64,000 nucleotides of DNA, taken from Stentor coeruleus. Its lineage: Eukaryota; Ciliophora; Heterotrichea; Heterotrichida; Stentoridae. The notes under the pieces were generated by a model. The model did no database searches. It saw only the letters and a list, made by a program, of their open reading frames with translations, and was not told where the DNA came from. The DNA lies in the NCBI GenBank assembly GCA_001970955.1, contig MPUH01000084.1, positions 1 to 64,000 of the forward strand, read 5' to 3'. Shown here one piece after another: positions 34,201 to 49,200 of the stretch (positions are counted from its first letter, which is position 1; every line of letters starts with the position of its first letter). Position numbers and translations under genes: made by a program.

Positions 34201-37200
34201 GTTAGCCCTGTTTCATCTAAAAACATTGCTTGAGCTTGGTCAGGGGTTAATATTCCACTTTCTACTTCAACCCACAATTGATCACTCCAGGCCATAACTT
34301 GATCATAATTTAAACCACTTTTGGTCATCATTCCGTATAATGTTGGATCTTGTCCTAAGCACAACACTACTAAAAGAAAAATACTTATTACCTTTAGTGC
34401 CATTTATATAAACTAAGAATTTTAGTTTTTGAAGGTTTTGAAGTAGTTTTGTAAGGATTTTTATTTGTTTAGGTATTATAGTTGTTGTTGTTTTTTATGG
34501 GGAGTTGTTATTGTTTAGTGGATCCTAAATTTATTTGCTAAATTGAGAAAATATATTTTGGAAGGCGGGGTTTATATTTATGATGAAGGTTTTTGATTTG
34601 AGTGTTTTTAAAGGTATGATTATTGTATGGAGGAGTTAGGAGAGAGTTTGAGTTGTGATAATGATGATGAAGAAGGTAGGGTTAAGGCATAAGAAAAAAT
34701 TGAAATGGAAAATATAAGATTGATTTTTGAAGGTGGGTTTGTTTGGTAAATTGATTTTTAGTTATAAGAGTTTAAGATGATTATGTAAAAGGAATTAGTT
34801 TTTCAAATGCTATTCATAATTTGCATTTGGTGAATTTTTGCAGATAGTCAAAAAATAAGTAATTTATATTTTTTTACTGCCTAAATAAGTTATTTAAACT
34901 ATGTATTCATTATTTTTAAAAGTATCAAGACCATAATATAAACAATAATACTTTCACAAATTAACCTCTAAATTTCAAACAAATATTCTAATTAAAAACT
35001 TTTAATAAAAATATACTCGACCTAAAATTTGCATTAAATCCCATAAAAAAAATCTTTATGTATAGCTTTATCCTTCTAATTATCATCTAAAAAAAAAAAA
35101 TTTACTATAATCATATAATAATTCTAAATCCAACTTAATTCATTATCCTACCTCACAAAACTACAAACCATTTATCATAAAGCCAATAATGATTTATTCA
35201 TATATACTAAAACTTCCACGATCTAGGATCCTGATCAACCCATTTCTGTTTACAAAACAGTGCAGCAGACGTGAAAACCAACGAGCATACAAAGCAAAAC
35301 ACTCCAGCCGTAATAAAAACCACCCCCAATACAATATTCTTCCCTCCAAACATCCCACTCGTACTAAGCACAATAGCTTTTTCCCCATCCCACTCACTAA
35401 CATCATAATGATTCCCAACATTAATCGTAATCTCCTCTGATTCCACATCTTTTCTTATAGCCCCATACAATTTGCGAAACGTAGGCAACGGGGCAATTTT
35501 CATCCAATTAATGAATTTCTCATTCATATTCGTCCATTCTTTACTTTTATCCACAGATTTAAACATTTTTCTATCAGTTTCTGTTGTTATATCTTCTGTA
35601 TCTATATCATATCCTTCTATTGTAAATGTATCATTAAATACACTTCTTGCTATAAGCCCACAAGGTCTAGCTGTAGTATCAGGATCAAGTGTTTTACCTT
35701 TATAGTAGCCTGTAAAGTCTTTATTATATCGAGCACCTTTACAGTTTTCAAGTTCTGTTGATGATGGTTTATCACCTCTTAGTTGAGTATAGCTTTTAGA
35801 CTTTACATATAGTCTGTGGTTCTGGTAAAAGTTTGTTAGTTGATAGTAAACATAGACTGGATGTTGCATTGTGCTGGAGATTTGAAGTTTTACAGAACAT
35901 GGCTCATCAATATTACAGTGATCATAAGTTGTCCAATACTCTTTCTGGTTGTTACATTCGACATAGAGTAATATTCCGAATGTGAAAAAAATCAGAGAAC
36001 TGCCGAGAAAAATTAACGCACTGGATTTTGCTGTGTGGACCGGCTTGAAGGCTTTTAGTCTTTGCTGCCGAAACGCTGTATCTTTTGGCCTGTTGGATAT
36101 TTCAGACATAATTATTACACCTAATTGGAGCGAATTTCAAATATTTTATTTGATAAAGTTTTTTAATAGAGTAGTTTATATAAAAGATTTGCAATGATGA
36201 AGTTTGATGTTGTTGTTGTTGTTTGGAAAGTAATTTGAAACTAATAAAACATAATTTAGTGCATTTAATCAAATTTAATTAAGTGATTTTCTATGCTTTT
36301 ATATTACTTCAGTTAGCACAATCATATTTTTCACATATATTCTACATTAAATCCATTCAATAATCACTATTTTTTTTCTATTTAATATCCTAATATTTTT
36401 TCCCAAATATCAGTCCTCAATTCTATAAATAAATCATCATAACCCTATCCAAGTAATCCACCTACACTAAACCATAATCAAATTATCTATACCTTTAAAA
36501 CCTAAACCTAAATCACCCCAAAAAACCATTTTTTCATCTTCAGCAATCCAATAAAAATCTTAATTTCCACCCTTTATGATATTTTCTTATACAAAAATCC
36601 ATTCAAAAAATGATTTATTTTTCTGAGAGATTAATTATATATATGGAACTAAACGGTATATTGTTTCCAGCACCTTGTCAAAGCTACAATGTAGATGACT
36701 ACCCTGAGCAGTTAATTTGGGTGCCAAAAATCCCTGACTCCTTATCAATCCCTTGTTTTTTATTACAATACATGGAAGGGTCAAGCAAATTAATGTTATA
36801 TTTTCATGGTAATGCTGAAGATTTAGGTCTTTCATATGAAATTATCGACATGCTTCGAGCTGTACTTCATATCCATATCCTTGCTATAGAATACCCAGGA
36901 TATGGAGTATACACAGGAAAACCAACAGCAGAAGGTATTCTTAATGATGCTGAATGTGTTTATAGCTTTGTCTTAAGCCTTGGGGTTAAACCAGAAGATA
37001 TTTTCGTCTTTGGAAGGTCAATCGGCTCAGGTCCAGCCACTTTTTTAGCGAGGACTAGAAAAGTTAGTTGTCTTATGCTCATGTCAGCTTATACTTCAAT
37101 AAAAGAAGCGGCTAAACATTTTGCTGGTAAACTTGGGGAAAGTCTTATTAAAGAAAGATTTGAAAATATTAAACATATGCCTTTTATAACTTGTCCTACT

Positions 37201-40200
37201 TTTTTGGTACATGGAATTAAAGATACAGTTATTCCTTATCATCATTCACAGAAATTACATGAGTTATGTAAAGGGCCTAGTTCACTTTTTTTACCTTCAG
37301 AAATGACCCATAATAATTTTGATTATTGTGATGACTTGATTTTACCTATTGCTACTTTTTTAAGTCAGTCAGGGATTAGTGTTTTACCGGTTAGTGATTA
37401 TGATTCACATATACATGTACCATGGTCTTTTTATAAACCTCCAGCTACGCAGAAAATTAAACAAAAGAAAAATGCGAGTATTAAAAGAAGGCAAACAGTG
37501 ATCTAATATATATTTTAGATTAGTAACTTGGGTTTTTAATGTGTAATTAGGTGTTAGTGATTTATGAATAGGTTGAGATTTTTTTGCCATTTTTAGATTT
37601 GATTTTGAGAGTTTTGGTTAGGATTGATTTTGATTTAATATGTAGTTAAATATAAATAGTATGGAGATAATTCTAACTAGTACTGAAACTTATAAATTTT
37701 AAAATAAGAAGACCTTTAAAAATACTAACTTCCTTAAAACTCTCCACATAAAAAACTAGCCTCATCAAGCTAAAAAACTTCAAACCAAGTAAAAAACCCT
37801 CAAAAAAAAATCAATTAAGTCTAACTAACCCATAAATCCCTTAATTACTGACATTTCTTGAATTTGAAGCCCCCACAGACAATAAGTGAAATAACAAAAG
37901 CAATAACAAAGCAAATAACTATCAACAAAAGAGTATACTTCACATTCTTCCACCACATATGCCTTTTTACTTTAGTTGCCTACATAAAAATCACAGTTTT
38001 TCTCATACTCACCGAACTATCACTAAGCCCCTGAGACTTATTCACCAAAATCTCAATCTTTTCTCCTCTATCAAGTATCTTATCCAAATTTTCCTTCATA
38101 ATATCCATTGTCTGACCAATATTCTTCTTAACCGCATTGATTTTTTCTGAATCAGTCTCATTATTATAAAAAGACATTCTACTTCTTACAATCTCCCCAA
38201 ATTCCCTGTTTATGGAATAAGCTTTAAGATTACCAATCGCATTACCATATTTTTCAAAGAATCGGTCTTTTGTATCAAATAAGAATGTATAGGCTGTTCT
38301 ATTGTTAAAAGCTGCATCTGTCATACAAAGAAATGTAAACCCGTTTTCATTGTTGTAGTGAAATATATATTTGTTTTCATAAACGTATGAAGCTGATGAA
38401 CCACGTTTGATTTTTTGAAGGATCTTTTGTGCTATAAGATTAAAGTTCCCTTCGGCTAGAGCTATTTCACATAGAGGGGTTGTATTAGAATCATTTGCAA
38501 TTACACAGTAGATAATGCTTGCCATATTGTTCAACAAATAGAATATTAAGTTTTTTCTATAGGTTGTTTGTAGATTTTTTATAGGATTATGTGAGGATTT
38601 TATATGTGGAGAATTGTGAAATTATGGAAGAAGGTGATTAATGATGGAATTTTAGATGATTGGAAGGGAGGAGGAGTATGGATATGAGGATGTGGATAGG
38701 AGGGAAAACGTGAGATTTTTGGATTTGAATTAAGGGAAATGAAGTTTTATGTGGCTTTTGGGATTGGGTTTTGGAGATATTTTTTAGTTTTAGGTAAGAA
38801 AAGGATTGAAGAAAAAAATATTTTTTTGTAGATTTGGATGCTTAATATGTTAAGTTAGGTTTTATTTAACGTATTGAATACTAGAATTTATTGTTAAAAT
38901 TTGAGTTTTATACAGATTTGCCGAATAAAGAAAAAATTGCATTTGAAAAGGAAAATTAAGTTAATTAGATTCAGAGAGTCTGTGATTATATGGAGAGGAG
39001 TGAATAAATTTGGAAAGACTAGACTTTGGTTTAATGAAGTTAAATATAAAATTATGCTCAAAATAATTAGTGATTATGCAAATAATTATTTTTCGATATT
39101 TGAATGAAGATGGAGTATTTTTGCATGATATGACTATGTATCATCCTGTAAGAAGCATGATGATGATGATGTTAACTATTAATCCACTATCCCGATTTAA
39201 ATAACAGAATTGCTACTTGTCCTAAATAAAAGTATATAAAATGCCTAGTCTCATGAGTGACATAGCTTCCAAAATTCCTCCCCACAATGCAATGCCAAGT
39301 AGGATTATATTTCTTATCAAACTCCTTTTTAATATAAGCAGCTATATCTTTTTCAATATTAAACCTTTCCATTGCTTGATTCGCACAATCAACCGCATCT
39401 TGTTGCATCTCTTCAGACATATCAGCATTCTTGATAACTGCTTTACGCTCAGCCATATTTATTATATGAATTTCAAATAAACTTGACAATCTAACCTTTA
39501 CCCCTAACACCAAAAATGAAAAACAACTTTTTTCTTTATATAAAACTTTTATTTTCTCTATTTTCCACATTATTTCTACATTTATTTAAATATTATAATA
39601 AAAGTCATGCTAAGAAAATGATTTCTTAGTGAAAAGCTGTAAAATTTATATATAAATGACTTGATATATTATAAAACATATGAATTTATAAGATTTGGCT
39701 AAATGACTTAGCTTAATGGTATTTGAGATCATAAAGCTGATCAATGAGTTTCCCTATAGTTTTGACACGGAAAAGGGTTGCGTTGTATTCGACTTGACCC
39801 TTTAATGATTTGCCTAGTTTTTCCATTAGGGGTTGTTCGATAAACAGATCTGATTGATTATGTCCTTCAAGTGTATCATAATAGTCCATGATTTGTTGGC
39901 TTGTGACATTTACGCCAAGCTTATCAAATCTTGGAATTGAACTCAGAAGACGACTAAAGGCTTGATCGTTGTTTGCCATTTATATGCTTGGATATTAAAA
40001 TGTGCTGTTTATTATTATGCTCTATTGTAAGAATGTTGGGTTTTGGAGATGAATAGGTTTATTGTAAGAAGAATATGTAAATAATACACATTGGAATTTT
40101 AGTTTAGGGTGGGTGCAGGTTGCAAAAATGTCTGACTTTCCTTCTTTCGAAGCAAATATTTTAGGAATAATCTGACTTTTATCATTCGAATTTGATTAAT

Positions 40201-43200
40201 AGGGAGTTTATACCCTAGTCAACTGATATATAGTAAAGAAACTTTTGTTATTCATTGGGTTTTTATTATGCTGAAAATGCGCATGGAGTCTGGTAAGATA
40301 AAGAAGCATGCATAGAAATGCTTAATCCTTTCAAACATTTCTTCCAAGAATACGAATCAACATCAAACAAAGCCCCAAGTATGAATTTAGAAAATAAACT
40401 AGAACAAATAAACAATTTTTAGTCACGAAAAATATCTTGATTCTAGAGATAGAAAAAGTTATCAAATACCTCAAAATGTATATCCTCAAATTTCTTCTAA
40501 ACATCACATCCAATAAAATCTCAGAAGAAATATGCTAGATCATCAACACTTTCATTAAAGAAAAAAATCAAACTCCCACCTTCTCTCATTTTTACAATTG
40601 GTTCAAACATAATCAAAAACAGCGACGACATTCTTATCTACGATTATTCCATAACAGGTTATCTTAGATACTGAAGGAATTTAGAATAATTGTTACCTTC
40701 TAAACAAATTTGGTGTAGGAATGATATTCTATACAACAATTTTTTTTAAAAAACCAGTTTTGGTATATGCTGAGACTTATAAGCTTAGTGAAAAAGTACA
40801 ATTAGACTCATTTTGCTTTAATATTCTTAGCCAAGGTTCAGTTTTTAATAATACTAGTATGTATGAAAGAGATACTCATATTCAATCGTATTTATGCAAT
40901 TTTACGTCGTCTAAGTTTTTTAAGCATAATTTAAAGTATGATGTTACTTCACTTAAGTTTATTGATATGCTGATTACTGAAGTTATATTTTAAATACCCT
41001 TTCTTTTCATTAGCATCAATTGTATTAAAGAGTTGAGAAGCAAGTCAAATATTTTTTAGTTTAATTGAATTATATAATATGACAAGTGAAATAAGCATGG
41101 CTCAACAGAGTGAGTGGAGCGATGTTATTCCAAAACCTGAGTACTCACAAAAAGTAAAAATCGGAAAGATTAATTACTTACCACAGTGTAATTTCTAAGC
41201 AGTTGAAGAAATGATGAAATACTTCCGCTCAGTACACGACAACAAAGAGTACTCAGAAAGAGCTCTAAATCTTACAACTAATTTACTAAAAGCCTGCCCT
41301 GGTTTTTATACCGGTTGGCATTATCGTGCTGAGCTTCTCGATATCTTAAAAAAAAACTTAGATGAAGAATTAGTATTTCTCTCTTCACTCTCACTAAGAA
41401 ACCATAAAAACTATCAAATCTGGAACTACAGACGTGAACTTATAAAAAAAATCGGTTCATGTGAAGGTGAAATCGACTTTCTCAATATAGTCTTAGATAT
41501 CGATTGTAAAAATATCCATGTTTGGGGATATCGACAATGGTTAATAACAACTTTTAATCTTTGGGATCAAGAATATGAATATGTAGCTAAACTTCTTGAT
41601 GAAGATCCTTATAATAATTCAGCTTGGAGTCAAAGATATTTTCTTGAATCTCATAGTCAGTTTTATAAAACATCCGAGTTTGAAAAGAAAAACTTAGAAT
41701 TTGTTTTAGAGCATTGTAAAAATATAGACAATGAATGCCCTTATAATTATTTAAAGGTATATTATTGTCAAGAATTAAAAGAGAGGATTATGCAGGGGCT
41801 TGTGGATATTGCGAAAGATAAAGGATTTTCGAGGTTTTTGTTGCAAAATCTTGGGTTTTTGTATGAGAAAGATGCTAAAGGGGAAATGTGTGATATTGTT
41901 TATAAAAAACTTGCTAAAATTGATTTTATGAGGAAAGGGTATTGGAATTGGAAGGTTAGAAGAACTGTTAGGAAGAATATACAGAGGACTGATAATGATA
42001 TTTGGGTTTGTAGAGCACTTAGGGATAATGAAGAGTATTACAATCCTATATACAACTATTATAAATACTCAGCTCCGCAATAGAAATTAGATAAGTAACC
42101 AATACAGTTCTTTTATATAAGTTTAATTACAAATTTTTTTTAAGATATGATATAATTGTAATTATAATATGTGAGGATTATTAAATTGATAAAAAAAAAT
42201 ATTAAAATAATGGACTCATCGTCTGATTCACTTCCGGACTTCTGGAATGAAGTGATTGTGGAAAAAAAATCGGTTGGGGTTGCTGTGGACTGGGATGATA
42301 TTAAGCCTGAAGTCCAAGACCAGAAAGTTGATTTGATTGAAGAAGCTATGAAGGAATGCCCCAACGAATATTTTAGAGATCGTATGATAAAACTACTTAA
42401 TCAACAACGCCTTGGATCTGATCTAAATCATGCTAACGAAATGGGAACATATATAAGAAAACTTAACCGAGAATGCAACCACAAAATGCAAGAACTGGCT
42501 AAAAAGCAGCAAATAGAACTGCTTAACATGAAAAAAGATTATGACTCACTCAAAGTTATGCTCCAGGAAAAAGATATAGAAATAACTAGACTCCAAAAAA
42601 TTATAATAGAACAAGAAATGCCTCTAACAAAACAACGTCTTTACAAGCGAATATTAAAAGCTATAACTATACAAAAAGAAGTCGAAGCTCAAAACACTGA
42701 TGATTATGAACAAGAAATTAAAGCACTAAAACCATATAAAAAATCCATAAATAAAATATACAATAAAAAAACCCTCAACACTAAAACTGCAAATAATAGG
42801 CATGAAAGCACTAAAACTGCAAATAATAGGTATGAAAGAACTTGTCAAAACCTATCAAGAACAAACCGAAAAAGCTGAAAAAGACCTAAAAAACTGTGAA
42901 GCCCTACTAAAATTCACCAAACAAAAAGCGGAACTAGACATTTCACATCTCCACGAAGAAAGTCTTAAAAAAGAAAATGAGCTTCAAAGCCAAATCAATG
43001 ATATGAGCAGTAAATATAAACAATTTAAAGAAGAAGTTAGAAAAGAAATAGAATTATCTCAATTAGTTATAAAACAACAAATAGAAGCTAACACTGCATT
43101 AAAAAAAGAATTAAAATCAGCTAAGTTAGTTTTAATAACCCCAAGACTTAGAGAAAAGTTTGTCCATAGATTAAAATCCGATATAACACCAGAAGCAATG

Positions 43201-46200
43201 ATTAATAGTATGTTAAATGATAGTCGAATAAAAACAAAAAAGCTTAATAAAAAAGAGTTAACTTTAGAAAATCTTATAAGTACTAGAGCTAGTCCTGCTG
43301 ATATATCTATGCCTGATATAAATAATATGAATTCTTTACCTGTTGTAGGGCTTTTCCCAGAGATTTCATCGAGATATTTATCATGAAATATTAAAACATA
43401 ATAATATGATTTTGTAAATGGGTATAGGATTGTATAGCTGAATTGCTATAAAAATGTCTTATCCACCAATGTGAGTTTTATATAGGAGGTTAGAAGAAAG
43501 GTCACCAAAGACAGATCAGGATGATGAGATTTCTTTAAGAGCAACAGATGAAAAAGCTTTTGATAAAATCAGGCATTTCAGTCAGCACTCCCGGCCGCTA
43601 AGCGCAAAAGTTATAGAAAAACGTAAATCCGTTAGTCCAAAACGTAAACAGGCCAGACCTATCTCGGCAAAACGTAGCATAATCAACGCAGCTCCTAAAA
43701 TTTTAGATCAAGAAACACAGTTGTTATCACGTATACGCCCAACAAACATCCAAATCGATAAAGAACGTTTATACGACGAAAACATGGCTTTAAAAATAGA
43801 AAACAATACATTTAGAGCTGAAAACATAAAAATCAAAACCCGTTTAAGCCAAATCGAAAAAGATAACACGAAAAAAAACGAACTTATTAAAGAATTAAGC
43901 AATAAAGAGAAATCCCCAACACATATCAATATAAGAATTGTAGGGTCTTTAAAGCAAACAATAAAAGATTTGAAATCTGAGCTTAAAAAAAAAGATGAGG
44001 AAATACAGAAGTTTAGAAAAAGTATGAAAATCACGAAAATCGGCGAACTTGAAGTTGAAATCAAAACTTATGTTGATGAATGTGTAAGATTAAGACAAGG
44101 GATGGAGGATTTGATAAGGAAAAAAGCTCAGGAATTTAGTGTTTTTAGTAGCCCAGAGGAGTTTAAGCTAAAGGATTCGATTATTATTGGGCTTAGGAAA
44201 GAGAAAAATGATCTTGCTTCATCTTTATCATTGTTACAAGAAGAAAATTATAAATATAAAGAACGACTTTTAGACTTTGAAAGAACTAGAAAAAGACCAG
44301 GGAAAAAAGAAGCAAATACAGGACTGAAAACTGAAATCCAAAGACTTAAAGCAATAATTGATGAAAATACTAAAGATTATAAAGATAAAGAGATATCGTA
44401 TATGAATGAAATAACACAACATAAGAAAGACTATGAAAAAATGAAAACTAAATTCCTAAATGAAGAGATGAAAAATAAAGAACTTAATTTGAGTATAGAA
44501 AAACTTAAAAATGATATACAAAATATTAAAACCCCTATAGTAAAAACCCCAATTATCCCTATAACCCCAGAACAAAACATTAAACCTTTGGCATCTTCAG
44601 ATTTGTATAATAAAATCAATAAAATCGTTACTATGAAAAAAATTAGGTTAACTGATTTTATTAAGTTAATAGACAAAAATTGTAGTGGTTATTGTGAAAT
44701 TGAAGATTTTATTAAAGTTTTTAAAGACTTTGGACAAGAGATATTGAAAAATGATATTGAAGGAGTTTGCTTTTTACATAATGGTAAAAAGGTTGTGTTT
44801 TTGAAAATGGTTGAAGAAGGGTATGAGAATATGGAATTTAATCAAGAAGAAAATTATGATGATGAAGGGTTTGAGGATGAAAAAGCTCAAGAGAAGCTTT
44901 TGTTTGTTAAGGAAATAGAGAATATTCCCAATTTTTCATTAGAAAATACTTTGGGAGAGAAAATGGTGAAATTAGTAAGTTTTGATGATGTTTCAGGGTA
45001 TTTCAAACATGTAGCTTATAGTATGCAGTTGAATAGGCTGCCTAAAGATGAGCTTTGTAAGTTGTTATTTGATGTGAATTTCCCTAGTTATAAGAAATTA
45101 TCCAAGGAAGAACTTGCTAAATGCTTTAAAAATCCCCCGTTTGTGTTCGCCCAGAAATATAATATAGAGAGTTTTTGTCTTTTTCTTATTCAACCTGAAG
45201 AGGAGTTTATAGAAGAAAATAAACTACCTCAATTATCAGCGACAATGACTTATATTCTTAAAAAACTCAATGATAATTTACCTGAATGGAATATTTTTAC
45301 TGCAGAAGAAGAAAATCAATTCGACGAGCTTCTCTACCAGTTGATCCAAGAGCACAAAAATGCCCTTAAATCTAACTGCAAAGTTTTTGATAAAGATAAA
45401 AAAAAAATTATTCCTTTTAATGATTTCATAACAGCACTTAAAAACACAAATATTTCCTTAGAAGCAAGACCTTTAGACTATTTACTTCTTTTATTTTATT
45501 CACATGAAAATGAAATTGACTCTGTTCCATATAAAAATTTCATCGAAGCATATTGTGAACCAAGTTCAGCTCATATCCAAGCTGAAGCTGATTATGAAAA
45601 ATTAGAAGCAATAAAGCAAGGACTGTTTTTAATAGCTCAAGCAATGATCAAATCAAAAATCACAGTAAAAGAAGCTTTTCAAAATGATCATGGCCTTATA
45701 TACCCTGAAAATTTTATATCAGGCCTTGAATATTTAGGTTTAAAATACATCGAAAATGAAATTGTATTGCTAATATTAGAAGAACTTCAATATGAAAAAG
45801 AAAGCAAAAATTGTATTTTATTAGAAGAGTTTGAAAAAATTATGGAATCATTAGGTGTTGGGTATAAAAAACCTAAGAGGTCTATAAGGAGTATTTCTAG
45901 TAAAGAATCTTCAAAGAAAAAAATCCCTGAGTTAGAAAATTATGATTATTCAGAAGAATTACCTGAGAAATATGGTATTAGTGAAGTTTCACCTTTTGAA
46001 AGTGGTTCTAATATTGATCCACAAAGATCATTTACTAAATTAGAATTGGAAAGGGTTAATGATAAAAGTAGTTCTGTTTGTACAGAAAGTGTGGAAAAAC
46101 TTGGATTTTATGAAAAATCTGTAGCTACTGAAGATAGGGAAGTTAGAATAAGTGATTTAAATAAAGATATTACTAGTTCTAAGAATGAGATTACGGATGA

Positions 46201-49200
46201 AGGGGTTAAAGAGGAAGGAAAAAATCAAGATGATGAGAAGAGTGATAGGATATTTAAGGAGGATGAGGATGAAAATTTTGATTATAGTAATGATTTTGAA
46301 AAAAAAAATAATAAGAAAATTGAAAAAGCTAGAGAAAGCTCAGAGTTACTTATAATAGTTGACAAAAGTAAAGAAAAACATGAGTTTAATATGGGCTTAA
46401 ATGAAGGTAAAGAAAGGAAGATAAAACTTGAAAGTATTGGGTTTAGTGAAAAAAGTGCAGAGTCTAGTAAAAGATTAAGCAGAAATTCTAGTGATAAGGA
46501 AATTTTTAAACAGAAATCTATTAAAATAGATGATTTTGTGGATAAAAGTGAAAAAAGTTTAATTTCTGAAAAAAACAGTGAAAAAGATCTTAGTTCCTAT
46601 AGAGAAAAAGATAATAAAAATATCTATTCTGTGGATAGGATGTCGTATAAAGATAGCCAAAATTATAGTGAAGATAGTGATAATTCAAGTAAAAATAAAG
46701 GTTCTCACAAAAGCAATATCTCAAAATCATCTTCAGAAAAAGATGATAAAAAGTCTTTGAAGTTTAATAATAGCTCTAAACTATCAGAAAAATCAAGTGA
46801 AAAAAGTGTGTCATATCGAGAGCCTCTACTAAAAGAAAGCATGAATAGTTCTTTATACTCAAGTCAAAAAGAATTTCAACAGTCAGAAGACATTAAGCAT
46901 AAAGACTTTACAGCTTATTCACAAAAAAGCGAAAAGGACATAAAACTATCTGAAATGCCCAGTGAAAAAAGCTTAAAATTATCATCAAAGCTAAGTGAAA
47001 AAAGTTTAAAATTATCAGAAAACCCTAGTGAGAAGAGTTTGAAATCTTATAACAAAAATATTAACTCAACAGAAAATCTTAGTGACAGAAGCTCGAAACT
47101 AAATAAAAATCCTAGTGATAAAAGTATTAAACTAAGCGAGAAAAGTAAAAAAATTTCAGAAAAATCCAGTCAAAAAAGTTTAGGAAGCAGTAGACAATCT
47201 ATTGAAGAATTTCTAAAAAATGGTAAAAAATCAAGTGAAAAAATCCCAATATTGTCTAAAAGTTCAAGCCAACAAAGCTCTAAATCAATAGAAATATCTA
47301 ATGATAAACATATTGAAAATATACCAAAATCACCTGAAAAAAGCTCAGAATCAAGTAGGAAGTCTAGTAAAAAGAGCAGTAGTGATAATTTTAAGAGAAA
47401 AAAAAGTTCGAAATCAAGTAGCAGTTCAAGTGATAAAAGTAGCAGAAAAAGTTCTAAGAAAAAAAGCTCTGAAAGTGACAGTGAAAAGGGGGCCGAAGAG
47501 AAAAATATAGGGAAAGAAATCATAAAAAATAAAGGAAATGAGAATTTTGTTAAAAGTTTTGAGTTTTCTGAAGAAAGTCAAGGAGAAAAATATGAAGGAG
47601 ATTATGATGATAATTTTGATGATAGTGAAAAAGAAAATACTGAGAGAAAAGAAGAGACGCTAGAATATGAAGAAAGTAAAAATGAAAATATTCCTTTAAA
47701 TCAAATGATTTTTGAAGTAGTGCAACCTGAAAAACCATTATTTTTTGAAGTTGATAAGATAAATAAGAATGAAGAGGTTAAAACAAATAATTTTGGGGAG
47801 AATCGCTTTGATAGTGTAAGAAAAAATACTGAAAATGATGATAAATTGAGTGATAAATCAGAAGATTATACACATCATAAAATTTTTGATAAACCTGATG
47901 AAACTGCGTATAAGAATACTGATAAGGAAAGTATGAGTTCAAAAAAAGCTAGTGAAGAGTTTAGGAACTACGATGGAAATACTGAGAAGAATGAAGAAAT
48001 TTTAGAGAAAAATAGTATAAATTCTGAGAAACTCAATAGACATGAAGATATAAACACTAAGAATTATGAAAAAAATATAGAAAAATCTGATGAAAATTTA
48101 GAAAAAAGTAGCGAATACTCAGAAGCTAGCTTTGAAAATCCAGAAAACCTTAGTAAAAGTTCACAAAAAAGTTTCGATGATTTTGGTAGACACGATGAAA
48201 TAACAGAAAATAATAGTAAATTATATCATGAAGAAGAAACTAAAAAAGTTGAAAATTTAAATCTTCCAATTGCTGATGAGAATCATGAAAGCTCTGATTA
48301 TCACCTAGAAAAAAAATATGATAATCCAAATCATTATTCAGATAGTGAAGCTTCAGATAATCAAACAAATAAAATTACAAAAAATTTGGAAAATATAGAA
48401 AAATTGAATGAAAGTACTGGCAAAGTCAGTATTAACTCAGAAAAACAAAGTAAAAACTCTGAAAGCCAAAGCGAACATATAGAAAAATTTAGCAAAACCA
48501 TAGAAAACTATGAAGAAAGCAGTGAATCAAAGAGCGAAAAATCTGAAAAACAGTTAGCTTCCCCAGAAAAACCAGAAGAAAACATAAGCGAAAATAAAAA
48601 TTTCCAAGATAACCTTTATAAAGAAATCAATAAATTAGAAAAATCCAGTGATGATCACTCATCAAGCCATAGCAAAAAGTCTTCAAAAAGTAGCATTAAA
48701 CATGAAAGTTCAAGTAGTGAAAAAGAAACACCTAATGATTTTTATGAAGAATCAGACAACCCAAAACCTTTAAAAATCAATGAAAACCTTTCAAAGCTCA
48801 GTAATAATTTTGAAGACAGTAGTGAAAATCCTCATATAACCAATGCCGAAATAAAACAAGAAATCGAAGAAGATAAATACAGTGATTTTGAAGAAAAAAC
48901 CAGTGTATTTGAGTGTATCGAAGACAGTATGGCAGAAAAGCGTAGTGATCATGAAGATAAATACATCACAATTCCAGAACAAACATACGAAGAATCTTAT
49001 AATTTTAGCTCAGAAAATCTTTCACAAAAATGCCATCAATCAGATAACCCAGTCAATACTATAAATGATAATGAAATTAAAGCAGAAAACTCTCCAAGAA
49101 ACCCTAATATCAATCAAGCTTTAATAGAAAATCTAGTAATAGCAGAAGAAGATAAAGATCCTCAAGAGATTAGAGAAACATATGAAGAACCAGAAAATGT